Source: Trebouxia sp. TZW2008
Taxonomy: Eukaryota; Chlorophyta; Trebouxiophyceae; Trebouxiales; Trebouxiaceae
Reading direction: 5' to 3'
Length of the DNA stretch: 64,000 nucleotides
Assembly: GCA_002118135.1 (NCBI GenBank)
Contig: BDIU01000056.1
Span: forward strand, 62,001-126,000
Part shown: positions 23,401 to 32,291 of the stretch, one piece after another
Layout: the number at the start of each line of letters is the position of its first letter
Numbering within the stretch: the first letter of the stretch is position 1
Position numbers and translations under genes: made by a program
The notes under the pieces: generated by a model
What the model saw: only the letters and a program-made list of their open reading frames with translations
Told to the model about the DNA's origin: nothing
The model's database searches: none

Positions 23401-23511
23401 TGTCTTGCACGGCCACACGGAACGTCACGGACCGTTCAAGCATACCTGAGTTTGATGCTGATTTGCGAGCACCTCCTGCACGATATTGCGTCGGCCGGTC
23501 TGATCGGTCAT
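12738..23511 (-). CDS. WDTC1: WDTC1/DCAF8/ASG2-like WD40-TPR substrate receptor of CUL4-DDB1 E3 ligase
   Basis: Receptors of this family bring substrates to CUL4-DDB1. Exons seen, 5' to 3': 23511-23446 (MTDQTGRRNIVQEVL); 23366-23226 (GHEGCVNRLAWSEDGSLLA); 23108-22854 (ANIFGIQF, CHRARVK); 22661-22464 (PHLFWSAAEDGTVRQYDLR); 21966-21906 (VYVRLYDRRML); near 20300-20250 (HTTCVSF); 19990-19790 (TYHCDQAYAFDI); about 19360-19165 (TPR: EELKNKGNHAWF); about 18824-18670 (TPR: AHYRRIQALKAM); about 17965-17755; about 17106-16097 (long disordered exon); about 15605-15466 (LLQRYI); 14464-14297 (TDIKEAIFMG, AAGSDDGFVFIYDATTG); about 13330-13130 (LPVLATSGIEHTIKLWAPE); 12868-12738. WD40s, then TPRs, then two WD40s is the WDTC1/ASG2 order. 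YDLR and YDRR are WDxR-type DDB1-contact motifs. The C-terminus reads NCRVN, CaaX-like, as in farnesylated plant ASG2. Confidence 0.9.
13435..13740 (-). repeat. Two decayed upstream copies of the C-terminal WD40 exon
   Basis: Copies at about 13545-13440 and 13735-13640 repeat the segment encoding LPVLAxSGIEHTIKLWAPE. The copy nearest the intact exon is almost identical; the farther one is truncated after KLWVLEGP. Both keep a chance-open frame but neither continues to the C-terminal sequence. Confidence 0.88.
14100..14155 (+). repeat. Dispersed repeat family 3, copy
   Basis: Core pattern: ACTTGTACCACACACACCT, then a few bases, then AGAAAGTGTAAT. Other copies: about 37180-37230, 45470-45525, 51745-51830, 52220-52300. 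Each core is about 50 bases with variable flanks. No coding content. Confidence 0.65.
14165..14240 (-). repeat. Decayed 3'-edge copy of DCAF exon 14464-14297
   Basis: Downstream of the exon in transcription, this reads YDAATGQAVMILKADEDVAD-like sequence and then hits a stop instead of a donor. Confidence 0.85.
15165..15450 (+). repeat. Dispersed repeat family 1, two copies in tandem
   Basis: Pattern: purine-rich GAAAGAAAAGTC, about 10 bases, GGCGTCA, about 8 bases, then a short hairpin GCCTCT-loop-AGAGGC followed by AGCCCG. The copy at about 15165-15240 has the perfect GCCTCT/AGAGGC stem; the one at about 15370-15450 has lost it. Other copies: 28055-28135 (+), 28750-28830 (+), 34210-34285 (+), 34400-34465 (+, weak), 44360-44450 (+), 25590-25665 (-), 45650-45715 (-), 46360-46430 (-). 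In the 28750 copy the stem is GCCTCTA/TAGAGGC. Not a family I recognise. Confidence 0.7.
17215..17363 (-). repeat. Two decayed 5'-edge copies of the long DCAF linker exon
   Basis: The exon starts EQAAGASERSPSRASTP at about 17106. Upstream copies read KQAAEASVQSPTRVLPPG (about 17355-17300) and AASVWSLTRASSPDSV (about 17272-17215), each just behind an acceptor-like cag. Confidence 0.8.
17398..17465 (+). repeat. Poly-G tract with two ambiguous bases
   Basis: About 66 bases of almost pure G interrupted by one C and two Ns, inside a DCAF intron. Length is unlikely to be reliable. Confidence 0.9.
18027..18345 (-). repeat. Decayed copies of the third TPR-region exon of DCAF
   Basis: The intact exon (about 17965-17755) starts AAYTALQDFQARFAGASED. 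Upstream lie a long copy at about 18145-18035 (SLQAFQACLAGASENAARL) that ends in a frame break, and a short copy at about 18345-18290 (AAYKALQTFQACFA then stop). Confidence 0.88.
18985..19025 (-). repeat. Decayed 5'-edge copy of DCAF exon 18824-18670
   Basis: An acceptor tctgcag is followed by the same RAAALLSR-encoding start, then divergence to a stop. Confidence 0.8.
20290..20990 (-). repeat. Five-copy array, ~140 bp per unit, in the DCAF gene
   Basis: Units near 20290-20430, 20440-20575, 20585-20715, 20720-20840 and 20895-20985 repeat a segment that on the minus strand reads AGSPKDQHVRADPVLQMAP and then a CLVNSNK-like or shifted end. The most 3' unit in transcription leads into HTTCVSF, so it is the likely functional exon; the rest are upstream copies. 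Confidence 0.85.
21058..21652. repeat. Large imperfect inverted repeat, ~280-bp arms, ~30-bp loop
   Basis: The left arm (about 21058-21341) and the reverse complement of the right arm (about 21375-21652) match closely over their length, e.g. TTGGGACGACA, CAGCAGTCAGGTTTGCA, CATGGAGCAGAGTCTGGACA. Both arms can be read as related peptides (FIAxxHxxSPxWDD, QTGFLGL, DGLAQHE); the left arm carries a frame break. It sits between the WD40 and TPR halves of DCAF, so the primary transcript could fold into a long hairpin. Confidence 0.9.
22040..22420 (-). repeat. Decayed edge copies of two DCAF WD40 exons
   Basis: Three ~107-bp copies of the 3' edge of exon 22661-22464 (SVELKGISLNKV with its GTGTGG donor) lie downstream at about 22415-22335, 22305-22240 and 22195-22140. 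A copy of the 5' edge of the next exon (21966-21906) lies upstream of it at about 22085-22040, reading QLAGVSGLLILQSY where the exon has QLAVAAGDVYVRLY. Confidence 0.85.
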
Positions 23512-23802
23512 GGTCGCTAGCAGGACAACGTTGACCTACACAAGCCTTCCCGTCGACTTGTCTGCAAAGAACTGCATGTGCAGCGCTTCCGCTATTAGGT
23601 TACAAGCTCTGCAGCATCGCTACTTCTTCACTGCCTTGTATCGCCAACGCCTGTGTATCGAACCAACCTGGTTGCAATGAAATGATTTCGGAGCTTTCGG
23701 TCAAACCTGTCCTTCGTCTTTCCGACTTGCTTCAAACAGCAAGGCAACCTTGAGCGTCACAACCGAGCGCTATCGAGCCTTTGAGCGTCGAGATTTTGCA
23801 CC
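23512..23802. promoter_or_regulatory. Bidirectional upstream region, DCAF/metaxin
   Basis: 291 bp separate the divergent start codons. The stretch is repeat-poor and CG-richer than the introns. No motif assigned. Confidence 0.5.
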
Positions 23803-26800
23803 ATGGCGACTTGTTTGCTGTACAAGTGGCTGCCCGGCTGGGGACTGTCGTCTATATCCCCTGCTTGTATACAAGTGGAGGTACTGATCAGTGTCGCTTT
23901 GCCGGTCGAACCTGCGACGAGGCCGTTTTGTTGTTCATGCACTTATTGCGCTTGCTGCAGGCTTACTTGCGCTTTGCCGAAGTGAACTTCGCGGTCGAGA
24001 GCTGTGACTACGCTCGAACCTCACCCACAGGTGTCCAGAGCGCCATGCTATGCTTTGTCTGCTTCACAGCTTCTCCGCTCGACTTGTAACCCGGCGCAAG
24101 CGAGACGGCATGCTGAGCACTCACGCTCTGAAAAGCCTGTTTTTACAGGTTACCAACCAGCTGTGGATACCAGCGGAGAGCTAATAGCAGAAGATGATGA
24201 GTTTCGTTCGGCAAGGGCAATTGTGCAGCATCTGCAAAGCCAGTCACGCGATATTGATACTGAGTTGTCAGACTCGGACCGTGCAGACCTGACTGCTTTC
24301 CAAACGCTTGTGCAAAGCGCACTTGAGCCAGCCACCCTGTACACACTTTGGGGTGAACCTGAAAGCTTCAATCGCTACACACAGGTGTCGGTCAAACCAC
24401 CATCTGCTTTCTGCTAGACTCACAGCCTTGCAGAGCCTGTTGCTTTTGCAGTCTGTCAGCAGCAACCGTTAAGCCGTGAAGCGTCATGCTCTATCTCATG
24501 ATTGATTCCAAGCACAGCCTGCATCAGCCCACCTGCAAATGAACCCGTGAACCACGACACATGATGTGCAGTGCACAATATGTGGTACTTGATTGATGCA
24601 TCACTGAAATGCAGTGCAAATTTTGGGGTATGCAATGCGTCTTACCCAATACGCAAGTGTTTCAGAAAGATTGATCACTATCATGGAGATTGTGGTGATT
24701 CACTGCAGTGAAGAGTGTGGCTGTATGCAGGGCACGTACAGCGCAGGCCTTCCATTTCCACTGAACCACGCTCTGCCCAGACTTCAGCAGTTTCAGGTGC
24801 AACAACTGCTGAAGAATTCCACAGCAGAGCAGGTGTGATTTGCAACTCTTTACTGCGTCCATGTCTGCGGAGGAAGAGCGATCATATCACCTACCTCCAT
24901 GTGCATTGCGTGTCGACTGCCGCAGCTTTTGCCCGGCCTGCTCATCAAGTAAGCAGATCATGAGCATGGGGCGCCACATCGCTCCATTAATGCTCCCCTT
25001 CGTTCTGTTGTATGCTGTTGTATTCTGTTGTCAACACAGCTTTTTGTCATGTCAACACCAGACACATGCGTTGCCAGCATTTGGCTTTCAATTTGCATGG
25101 ACTGCCTTGCAGATCTATGCTAGCTTAGCTAAAGCGTACGCAGCCATTGCTGAGCGGCTGAGTAACAGCGATGGCAACTACTTTTTCGGCAGCAAGCCGA
25201 GCAGCCTAGATGCACTATTATATGGACACCTTGCATTTCATCAGGCGGCGCCTGTTGCTTCACCAGAAATCAGACATCAGGTAAATCTGTTGAAACTAGT
25301 AACCTGCAGCATTTTGCAGAATTTCGTGTAATTTGTTGAGTCCTTGTTGAAATCACTCAAAAATTGCTCACCTTGCTCAACACTTGCCAGTTGTTTCATC
25401 AGAAATCAGACATCAGGTGAATTCATCGACGCCGTTTAAATACAACAGTCATTGAATATCAAAAGCTCTGTTGGGTCTGTTGGCGTGATGACTCAATTTG
25501 TTTCTGGTCAAGTTGTGCGTGCACATTCTAGCAGTGTTGACAGCTGTGCAGATTAGGTGTGTGTATGCCTGTGCTTTCAGAGCAGCAAGCCTGGGCTGCC
25601 TCTATGCACCAAGGCTCTTCTTGTGACGCCTAACGGCATGGACTTTTCTTTCTGTTCTCTGTCTGTGCCTTCATTCATTTGCTGCAAAAACTGTTGCAAA
25701 TGCTTCATGCTGACACCCCTGAACAGTTGGCCAAGCACAAGAGGCTACAGATGCCCTATTCAGCAATGTCACCGCAGTGCCTTGACAGACAGAAAGATGC
25801 AGCATGTAGAGAAGCCTTATCTGCTAATTTCATTTTAACCATGTTTTGCTCTCTTGTCAACTCAGCTGTTGCTGTTGCAGCTTGGTGTGATCGTACTGTT
25901 CTGTTGCTGCTGCAGATCAGTTAGTATCCCGTGTTGCGCATGCTTCATGTTGACACCACAAAACAGTAGGCCAAGCACAAAAGGCTGCAAATACAGTTGG
26001 TGCAGAAGTGCCACCCTTGACAACCAGAGAGTTTCAGCTCGACTGCTGATGTTCAGCAGATATACATATACTTGCTTATCTCACCACTGACCAATTGCTG
26101 TTACTAAGCATTTACAGGGTTAAGTCATGGTCTACTGAGCAGGGGTGTCTGTGAGTGTGTGCAAAACCCTGCCAGGTTCCTATAAGTTCAAAGTTTAGGT
26201 GATCATCATGGTTACTTGTCGCTGCAGATCAGTCAGTATCCTGTGTTGCGCTCATATGTGGACAGAATATCCAATGGCGTGTTTCAGAAGCCTGTCCGAC
26301 GTTCAGCAGCTAGCATGAGCCAAGCGTGGCGAAGAAGAGCAGATGCAGCTGCTGGTAGCAGGTATGCAGATCTTACCAGAACAATAGAAATGATAATGAT
26401 ATTGACTAGGATGATAATGATGACAATAATGATGATGATGAAAGCTTTCACACCCGGCAGCTTCTTTGGAACAGCAGTTACTGATTGTGTTTGTTTTGGG
26501 ACACATGTATATGCATTCATGCCTGGCGCCTCATCTGGAGGCTGGAAGAGCAGACACTGACAGTGCTGGTTGTGAGACCCTTGTACGGTTTGTTCACAAT
26601 CTTTACAAGATCATAATGCAGGAAGCATTCACTCAGCCTGCAGCTTCTTTGGAGCAAGCAAGGGCAGTCACTGACAGTCCTTTGTTTGACTCTTATATAC
26701 GCGTTCACAACCAGCGCCTTGTTTGAAGGCTGGAGAAACAGTCACTGACTGCGTTGGCTTTGCACTCCTTACTCACTTTGGGCTCCTCAAACTTCAGAAA

Positions 26801-27912
26801 GCTTGCGAAAACCAAACCTGTCAGTGACTGCTCTTACAGGCTTGACAGTGTTTGTTTTGAGACGCTTGAATAGGCATTCACACCTGCCACGTTTTTTGGA
26901 GGCTGCAAGGGACATTCATTGAAAGTGTTGCTTTTGAGACCCCTGCACAGGATCCTTGGGCTCCTCAAACTGTGCTGGGCCATTTTCACTGAATATGGAG
27001 GGTGAAGAGATTTCTGTACACAAGTGTACAAGCATTCACACCCAACACCTTCTTTGGACTATGCAAAAGCGGTCATTGACAGTGTTGATTTTGTGATCCT
27101 TGTATAGTTTGAGAAGCCCAAATCATACAAGGGCCGCAACATCAGCAAGCATTCACACCTGGCAGCCTCTTTGGAGACTGCAAGAGCAGCCACTGACAGT
27201 ATTGGTTTTGCAACTCTTTTTCAGTTTGGGCTCCTCAAACTTGACCAGGCTTGCTGCAGACTCACCAACACGGTCAGTGCTTGCTCTTGCAGTCTCCAAA
27301 GAAGCTGCTAGGTGTGAATACTTCCTGATTATGTGAATCTTGGACAATTTGGGCTCCTCAAACTATACAAGGGTCACAAATCAACACTGTCAATCTGCTT
27401 TTGCAAGGTCCCAAAGCAGCAACGAGCAGACAGTTGACCTATGAGGGGTCAGATTACATCACACACTGAGCTTAGCCTTACCCAGCTAAAACTTTGCTGC
27501 AATGCCATCCACATTGCTGGAGCTTGTCATGCCTGATTTCTCTGTCAACTTTCATCATGGTCTGCACTGGTGAATAGATAAAATATGAGTGAGTGATGCG
27601 TCAAAATTGCACTGGCTACAGCCGCTGATTTGTCTGCCATCTTTCATTGTAGTCTATGGTGGTGAGTAGAATGAACTCAAGTGTGTGATGTGTCAGCATT
27701 GCATTGAGATTGACTACAGATTCAATTGTGTCTACAGGAGCAGAACAGATCAGCAGCAACATGTTCAGGCAGAAGAAGAGCTGACTACAAAGGGGAAAGT
27801 TTGGCTAGGGTGTGTAGGAGCAGCAGTGTTGGCGTTCTGTGCATTCAGCGGTCAGTACCTCAGCATAGGAATCATTGAGGATGATACTATTGATCCTGAG
27901 GATGATCTATGA
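23803..27912 (+). CDS. MTX: Metaxin (SAM/TOM37-type mitochondrial outer-membrane import subunit)
   Basis: Metaxins are GST-fold subunits of the sorting and assembly machinery that inserts beta-barrel proteins in the mitochondrial outer membrane. Seven exons add up to 320 residues with matching phases: 23803-23880, 23961-24030, 24149-24384, 24731-24832, 25113-25280, 26228-26361, 27738-27912. The N-terminus reads YKWLPGWGLSSISPACIQVE, the typical metaxin GST-N start, then ESCDYARTSPTG. The GST-C half shows LEPATLYTLWGEPE and FFGSKPSSLDALLYGHLAF. A single hydrophobic segment (VWLGCVGAAVLAFCAF) near residues 285-305 is followed by an acidic tail EDDTIDPEDDL. Length and order fit the family (about 315 residues). 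It shares a short divergent promoter region with the DCAF gene. The long intron before the last exon is mostly tandem array. Confidence 0.92.
25388..25950 (+). repeat. Edge copies of metaxin exons 5 and 6
   Basis: About 25388-25415 repeats the 3' edge of exon 25113-25280 (SSEIRHQ plus donor). About 25917-25950 repeats the 5' edge of exon 26228-26361 (ctgcagatcagt start, IS-x-P). A dispersed family 1 element at about 25590-25665 separates them. Confidence 0.75.
26420..27430 (+). repeat. Diverged tandem array in metaxin intron
   Basis: Six to seven diverged units of roughly 130-180 bases share gcattcacacctggcagc, a tttggaggctgcaagagcag block, cactgacagtgttggttttg, and ttgggctcctcaaac. Several units are inverted or rearranged near 26790-26830 and 27230-27300. 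No coding frame is sustained. Confidence 0.8.
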
Positions 27913-28010
27913 AGATGATACCGTAGAGCCTGAGGATGATCTGTGAGGGTGATACTGTGCGTCTCAAAAATGACATGTGAGGATGATACTGACAAGTTTG
28001 AGGATGACCT
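27869..28010 (+). repeat. Tandem copies of the metaxin C-terminal coding end including its stop
   Basis: Four ~35-bp units. Each encodes an acidic end and its own TGA: EDDTIDPEDDL (true end), DDTVEPEDDL, GDTVRLKNDM, DDTDKFEDDL. Units 2-4 are in the 3' flank and untranslated if the first stop is used. Confidence 0.88.
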
Positions 28011-28311
28011 TTGACAACATGACATGCTCTACAGATGTCTTGTTATCTGTATCATGAAAAGAAAGAAAGAAAGAAAAGTCTACACCATTCGGCATCTTGA
28101 TTGGACTCTCTGGGAAAGAGGCAGCTTGCAATCTGCATGAACAGCATGCCCAGAAGAAGAATTCACATTTGCTGTGACATGGTTTTTTACAGCACACCGT
28201 CCCCCGGTGTTTGAGCATTTGCACGCTTGTTGCTGGGCTAGTAGAAAACCTGTATAGGTTAGTAAATAAAGCAGGGAAACACACTGTAGCACACACCTAA
28301 GGAGCAAAGAA

Positions 28312-31300
28312 TTAGCGGGTTGCATCAACACTTGACAGGACAACAATACGGCCTTCAATCGACTTGGCAACACGGACATGCTTGAGCAGCCTAACTTTTC
28401 GTCATCTGCTTCTTGTTCTTCTGAACAGGGCGTTGACACCCACGCAAAAAAGTGTTGACACTGGCCGCATGAAACCAATGCAGAATGTTAGCCCGTCTGC
28501 AAAAGGCCCTTCGAGCCCTGACTCATGAATGGCGCTGACTGCGGTTAGACCTGCAGCATTGCAGAAAGCAGATTTGCTATCACTATTGCAAGATGTGTAT
28601 GCGTAGGCTTACCCCAACATGCTACGCAAAATAATGACATTGTATGATGACCAAGCAACCTGTGCACACATGACTGTTAGCTTGCAGCGCTACAGAATAA
28701 TATAATACTGCAACATTGATACTTGACGTCTAGCACGACACCCAAACACTGAGAAAGGAAAGTCTACACCGCTGAGCGTCATAAGTGGGGCCTCTATCTA
28801 TAGAGGCAGACCGTCAAGCACAGCAGCAGTTAGCTTCAGATGCATGCCATCTTGCTGAGGCAATGCAATATTGGTCACTCAACATTGTTGACATCGTTGA
28901 AGACAGTAGGACCCTACCGAAGGAATGTGGTGGTGAGCACAGCAGCAGTATTGAGCACACAGGATGCCAGCATATACGATGAGCAACCAGCAATAGAACC
29001 TGCATGAAGGCAAATCGCAGCTGTGGGCAGAGCAGTGGTATAGCTGTAGGCAAAGTGAGCTTGCAAAGTTGGACAGAACAAACACTGAAAGTATCTGTTG
29101 GCAGAGCAGTGTTGAGCTATAAATAAAAGCAAATTGAGCTTGCAAATTTGGGCAAACTTGGGCATCATAAGCACTGCAGGCAGCTGCAACATAAATGCAA
29201 AGCTTTATGGCTGTAGGCAAGTAGAGCTTGCCAATCTGGACAAATTTGGGCAGAACAAGCAGTGAAAGCAACTACAGGACAAATGCAAACAACCTGAGAG
29301 CGCTCTAGCGCAAATGCAGGCCATCTCCAGGCAGCACATCTTATATGTCTTGGGCAAGACAATGTCCTGCGACATTTAGCCATGCTGAATGTGGTGCATA
29401 TGATCTAGGGGTCACCAGCAAAATCAGGCTAACAAGTGCCATGGCTGTTCTCAAGGCGGAAGAATGCAATCAACACTGTGGAATCCAATCCAGTACCCAT
29501 GAGATCCAAGCCACAAGCCTGTGCCATGAGAGTGCATGTGCAGCTCAGAATCAGAATGTGTCTCACCCACTGCTAAGCCCAGAAGCAATCTGCTTCGCCA
29601 TTGATTTGAAGGCTGCCTGGGTCTGATTGCAAACTGATATGAGGCAAGGGCAGGCATGTCTGTATTGGTGGCAGCATCTTTCTGCTGCCCTGCTGACAAC
29701 TGCTGAGCCTGGTCATAGTCATCACCCACACAGTCCTCCCATCGCCCTTGCCAGACTGCAAAGGAAATGTATGCTTTTCCTAGACAGCACACTTTAAACT
29801 CTAGTTGCTCACATGTTGGGGCAAAGAGGTGACGCATTGTGATGGTGTGAAGGTGCTTCTGTAGCAGGGCACTCCACTCAGCATGGCTACAGTAATGTCA
29901 GTGGAACAATGAGCATCGATCCAACCAAGCTGCAAGCACGCTGAACAACTTTTGCGAACGACATTCAGTTTTAGGGCAACACAAAGAATGCGTACAAAAT
30001 TGACAGTGACTAGGACATGCACCAAAGCAGTCAATTGACTCAGCACTGCATTTGTCTGCAATTAATTGCTACAATTGATGCATGCAATGCAAATCTTTTG
30101 GACTGAGGCCAGACCATACTGCTTCTTGAGCTAGAGAGGTCATCTTATATGCAGTCAATTACGGCGGTGGTTTTATGCAATACAAAAAGGCATACAAAGG
30201 GTTAATGATGGCAATACAAACCTTCTGGACTGAGGCCAGACCATACAGCTTCTTGAGCTAGCGAGGTCATCAAAGTGTTCACAAGCTGAACCCTAGCAGA
30301 TCCAGGCAGACCCACAAAGAAAGGATTTGATACCAGCACATCCATCATGATTTTGGCCTGCAGTGTCACTCATGTTTATCATTTATTGATCATGCATGCT
30401 AGACGGGCTCAGCAGGCCCAGCTAGGTACGTACTGGAGCCATCAGCTGTGATGCAGTATCATGCATGTTAGCTGTTAGCTGTCCAGCAGTGCCTTGCCAA
30501 ATACAGAGTGGACAAGCAAGCATACATGTAGCATACAGAAGGATCCAAGCAGAGATTTGAGACCAGCACGTCCATCATAACCTTGTCCTATAATGTCATG
30601 CATAATTTTTGCATTTTATTCTGCTGATGTGTCACCTATGTGCTATGCAGCAGTATGCTGTCACACACACACAATGGACAAACAAGCAAGTGACTAGATA
30701 TGTGTACACGCAGCATACAGAAACATAGGACGCTGCTGAACCAGCTGATCACCTGTTGTGCTATAACATGCAATTGTATAACAGCAAGCTTTCATTTCCT
30801 GGCAGAGTGTGCACGAATGTATCAAATAAAAGGAGAACATGCCATGTTGATCATCACCAGCATCATTGAAGCATCGACAAGGAGGACAGACTGAGCTCAA
30901 GCTGGTAAGCTGATGAGCCAAATGCCAGCATTTCAAATTTGAACTGCAAAAGTGCAAGGAGAGCCTGTATGATACCTGATTCCTGAATCGCTTGGGGAAC
31001 GCTGCATGCTTTTCTCGACTCCAATGCAGTGGGACTTCTGTCCCTATCATGGCTAAAATCAATGCAGCATGTCTGTGACCTGTAAGCGCTTTATTTGTCA
31101 GACGACCATTGAGTGCGCTAAACAGGATTTCCCAAAGCAGGAGCCGCTGCTTTCAAAGCTTAGCACCTGCCATGTCTGCTACATCCAATGGTGAAAGCGT
31201 GATTGGCTTCTTCCAAGGAGTGTTGCCATCCTTGCCGTCTGCTGCAAAGTTTGCTATCATGATTCCGTGGTTGAAGGGTACTTTCTGGACATACAGAAAC

Positions 31301-31560
31301 GCAGCGAGGTTCACGTTTCCGGTCACGGCACAATAGTGGTACGGCCACTTTTCCAGTGTGATTGCATCTGCAATTTCCGGGTTGAAGGACAGCCTGCGCA
31401 GGTGGATTGGTCATCGGGATTGTACAGAGCTTGCATAAACTGGACTGTATGCAGGTGCATGCCTGATGCCGCTCTGGTGATGGCTTTGTTGTGCCATGCA
31501 AAGCTCCAGTACGCTTGGTTGCTTCGTGCTAGGCTTCTCTGCGGGCTCTTCTGCAGACAT
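28312..31560 (-). CDS. Unrecognised multi-exon gene
   Basis: Exons were inferred from splice sites and composition. The start ATG is at 31560 (MSAEEPAEKPSTKQPSV). A conserved-looking exon at about 31412-31180 contains LSFNPEIADAITLEKWPYHY and FNHGIIANFAADGKDG. About 31045-30978 reads HWSREKHAAFPKRFRNQ. The exon at about 30388-30245 starts AKIMMDVLVSNPFFVGLPGS and contains LMTSLAQEAVWSGLSP. An acidic Gln/Asp exon lies at about 29768-29640 (GDDYDQAQQLSAGQQKD), and a last exon near 28440-28312 has an uncertain frame. The HAAFP-x-x-FR phrase resembles a C-terminal helical module common in algal F-box- and ankyrin-like proteins, but that is only a resemblance. Exon 30388-30245 is supported by edge copies on both sides. 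The joint between the first two exons is unresolved. Confidence 0.45.
29030..29280 (-). repeat. Short tandem repeats in an intron of the unrecognised gene
   Basis: Two to three ~95-bp units share gagcttgcaaattgggcag-like and ggcagagcagtg blocks. No coding signal. Confidence 0.6.
30095..30605 (-). repeat. Edge copies on both sides of exon 30388-30245
   Basis: Upstream (about 30605-30555) lies a copy of the exon's 5' edge reading DKVMMDVLVSN. Downstream (about 30150-30095) lies a copy of its 3' edge reading MTSLAQEAVWSGLSP. The intact exon between them has both parts. Confidence 0.8.
30395..30445 (+). repeat. Dispersed repeat family 2, copy
   Basis: Core: GCTAGACAGGCTCAGCAGG, then CCCAGCTAGGTACATACTGG, then AGCAATCAACTGTCTCC. 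Other copies: 46490-46560 (+), 52320-52385 (+), 52820-52890 (+), 2325-2405 (-), 33175-33265 (-), 46810-46875 (-, partial), 53010-53105 (-). AGGCTCAGCAGG is close to a Pol III A-box (TRGCNNAGYNGG); no convincing B-box was seen. Confidence 0.75.
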
Positions 31561-32291
31561 CTTGCTCTAACAGCTATGACGTAGCTATGCACCGGTTATA
31601 CACCGAGCGCTGGCGAACACGACTCAAGTGCCTGCTGAAGTTAGGTGCGTTTAGACAGCTGATCTCACTTGCGCAGCCATAGAGGCCTCGCGCCGGCACG
31701 GCATTCCATGCGCGTTTTCTCGGAGTTTGCATGTCTCGAAACTAGTTCCGGAAGCTGAGCGTGCGTTGACGAAACTGTTCTGCTTCTTCTTAGTAGCTGT
31801 GACTGACCAGCAATCTGTCCTCCCCTGTTCATCCGTTCAGCGTTGCAAATCACATCCTGTAAGCGCCTGACTTGACCCCAGCCAAGTAGCATGTCGTGCA
31901 GCTACGTACATGCATACGTGCAAAAGTATCGAGTTTCAAAAATCGTACTGCCACAGCATTTCCCATGTTATTTTCATGACGCTCACGCATCACACGTTGA
32001 GCTGACATACAAGCTGTACATGTGACCTCCCTGTGATTGCACAGCTTGGCAGCAATGCATGAGGAGTTTGCTGTGACTTTCAGACACAAAAGCACACAGC
32101 AGTGTTAATTTAAGTTAATTTACTTGAAAGTCAATTCAAAGTAATACATTCAACAACGCCGTCAAAATGGCACTGTGATGCAGCTGAAGGTGAGAAACAC
32201 TTTGAATAGCCTGCAAACAATACTAGCGGCTGCAGGGCATCATCACAAGACTGACTGAACTAGATTGTCACAGCAATACGAACACACTGAG
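31561..32291. other. Intergenic, nothing assigned
   Basis: This lies between the start of the unrecognised gene and the 3' end of ALB3, both on the minus strand. It contains an A/T-rich taagttaatttacttg segment near 32110. No exon is supported. Confidence 0.5.

Noticed and set aside
26420..27430. Transposon
   Set aside because: No transposase or reverse transcriptase frame and no terminal repeats; it is a diverged tandem array.
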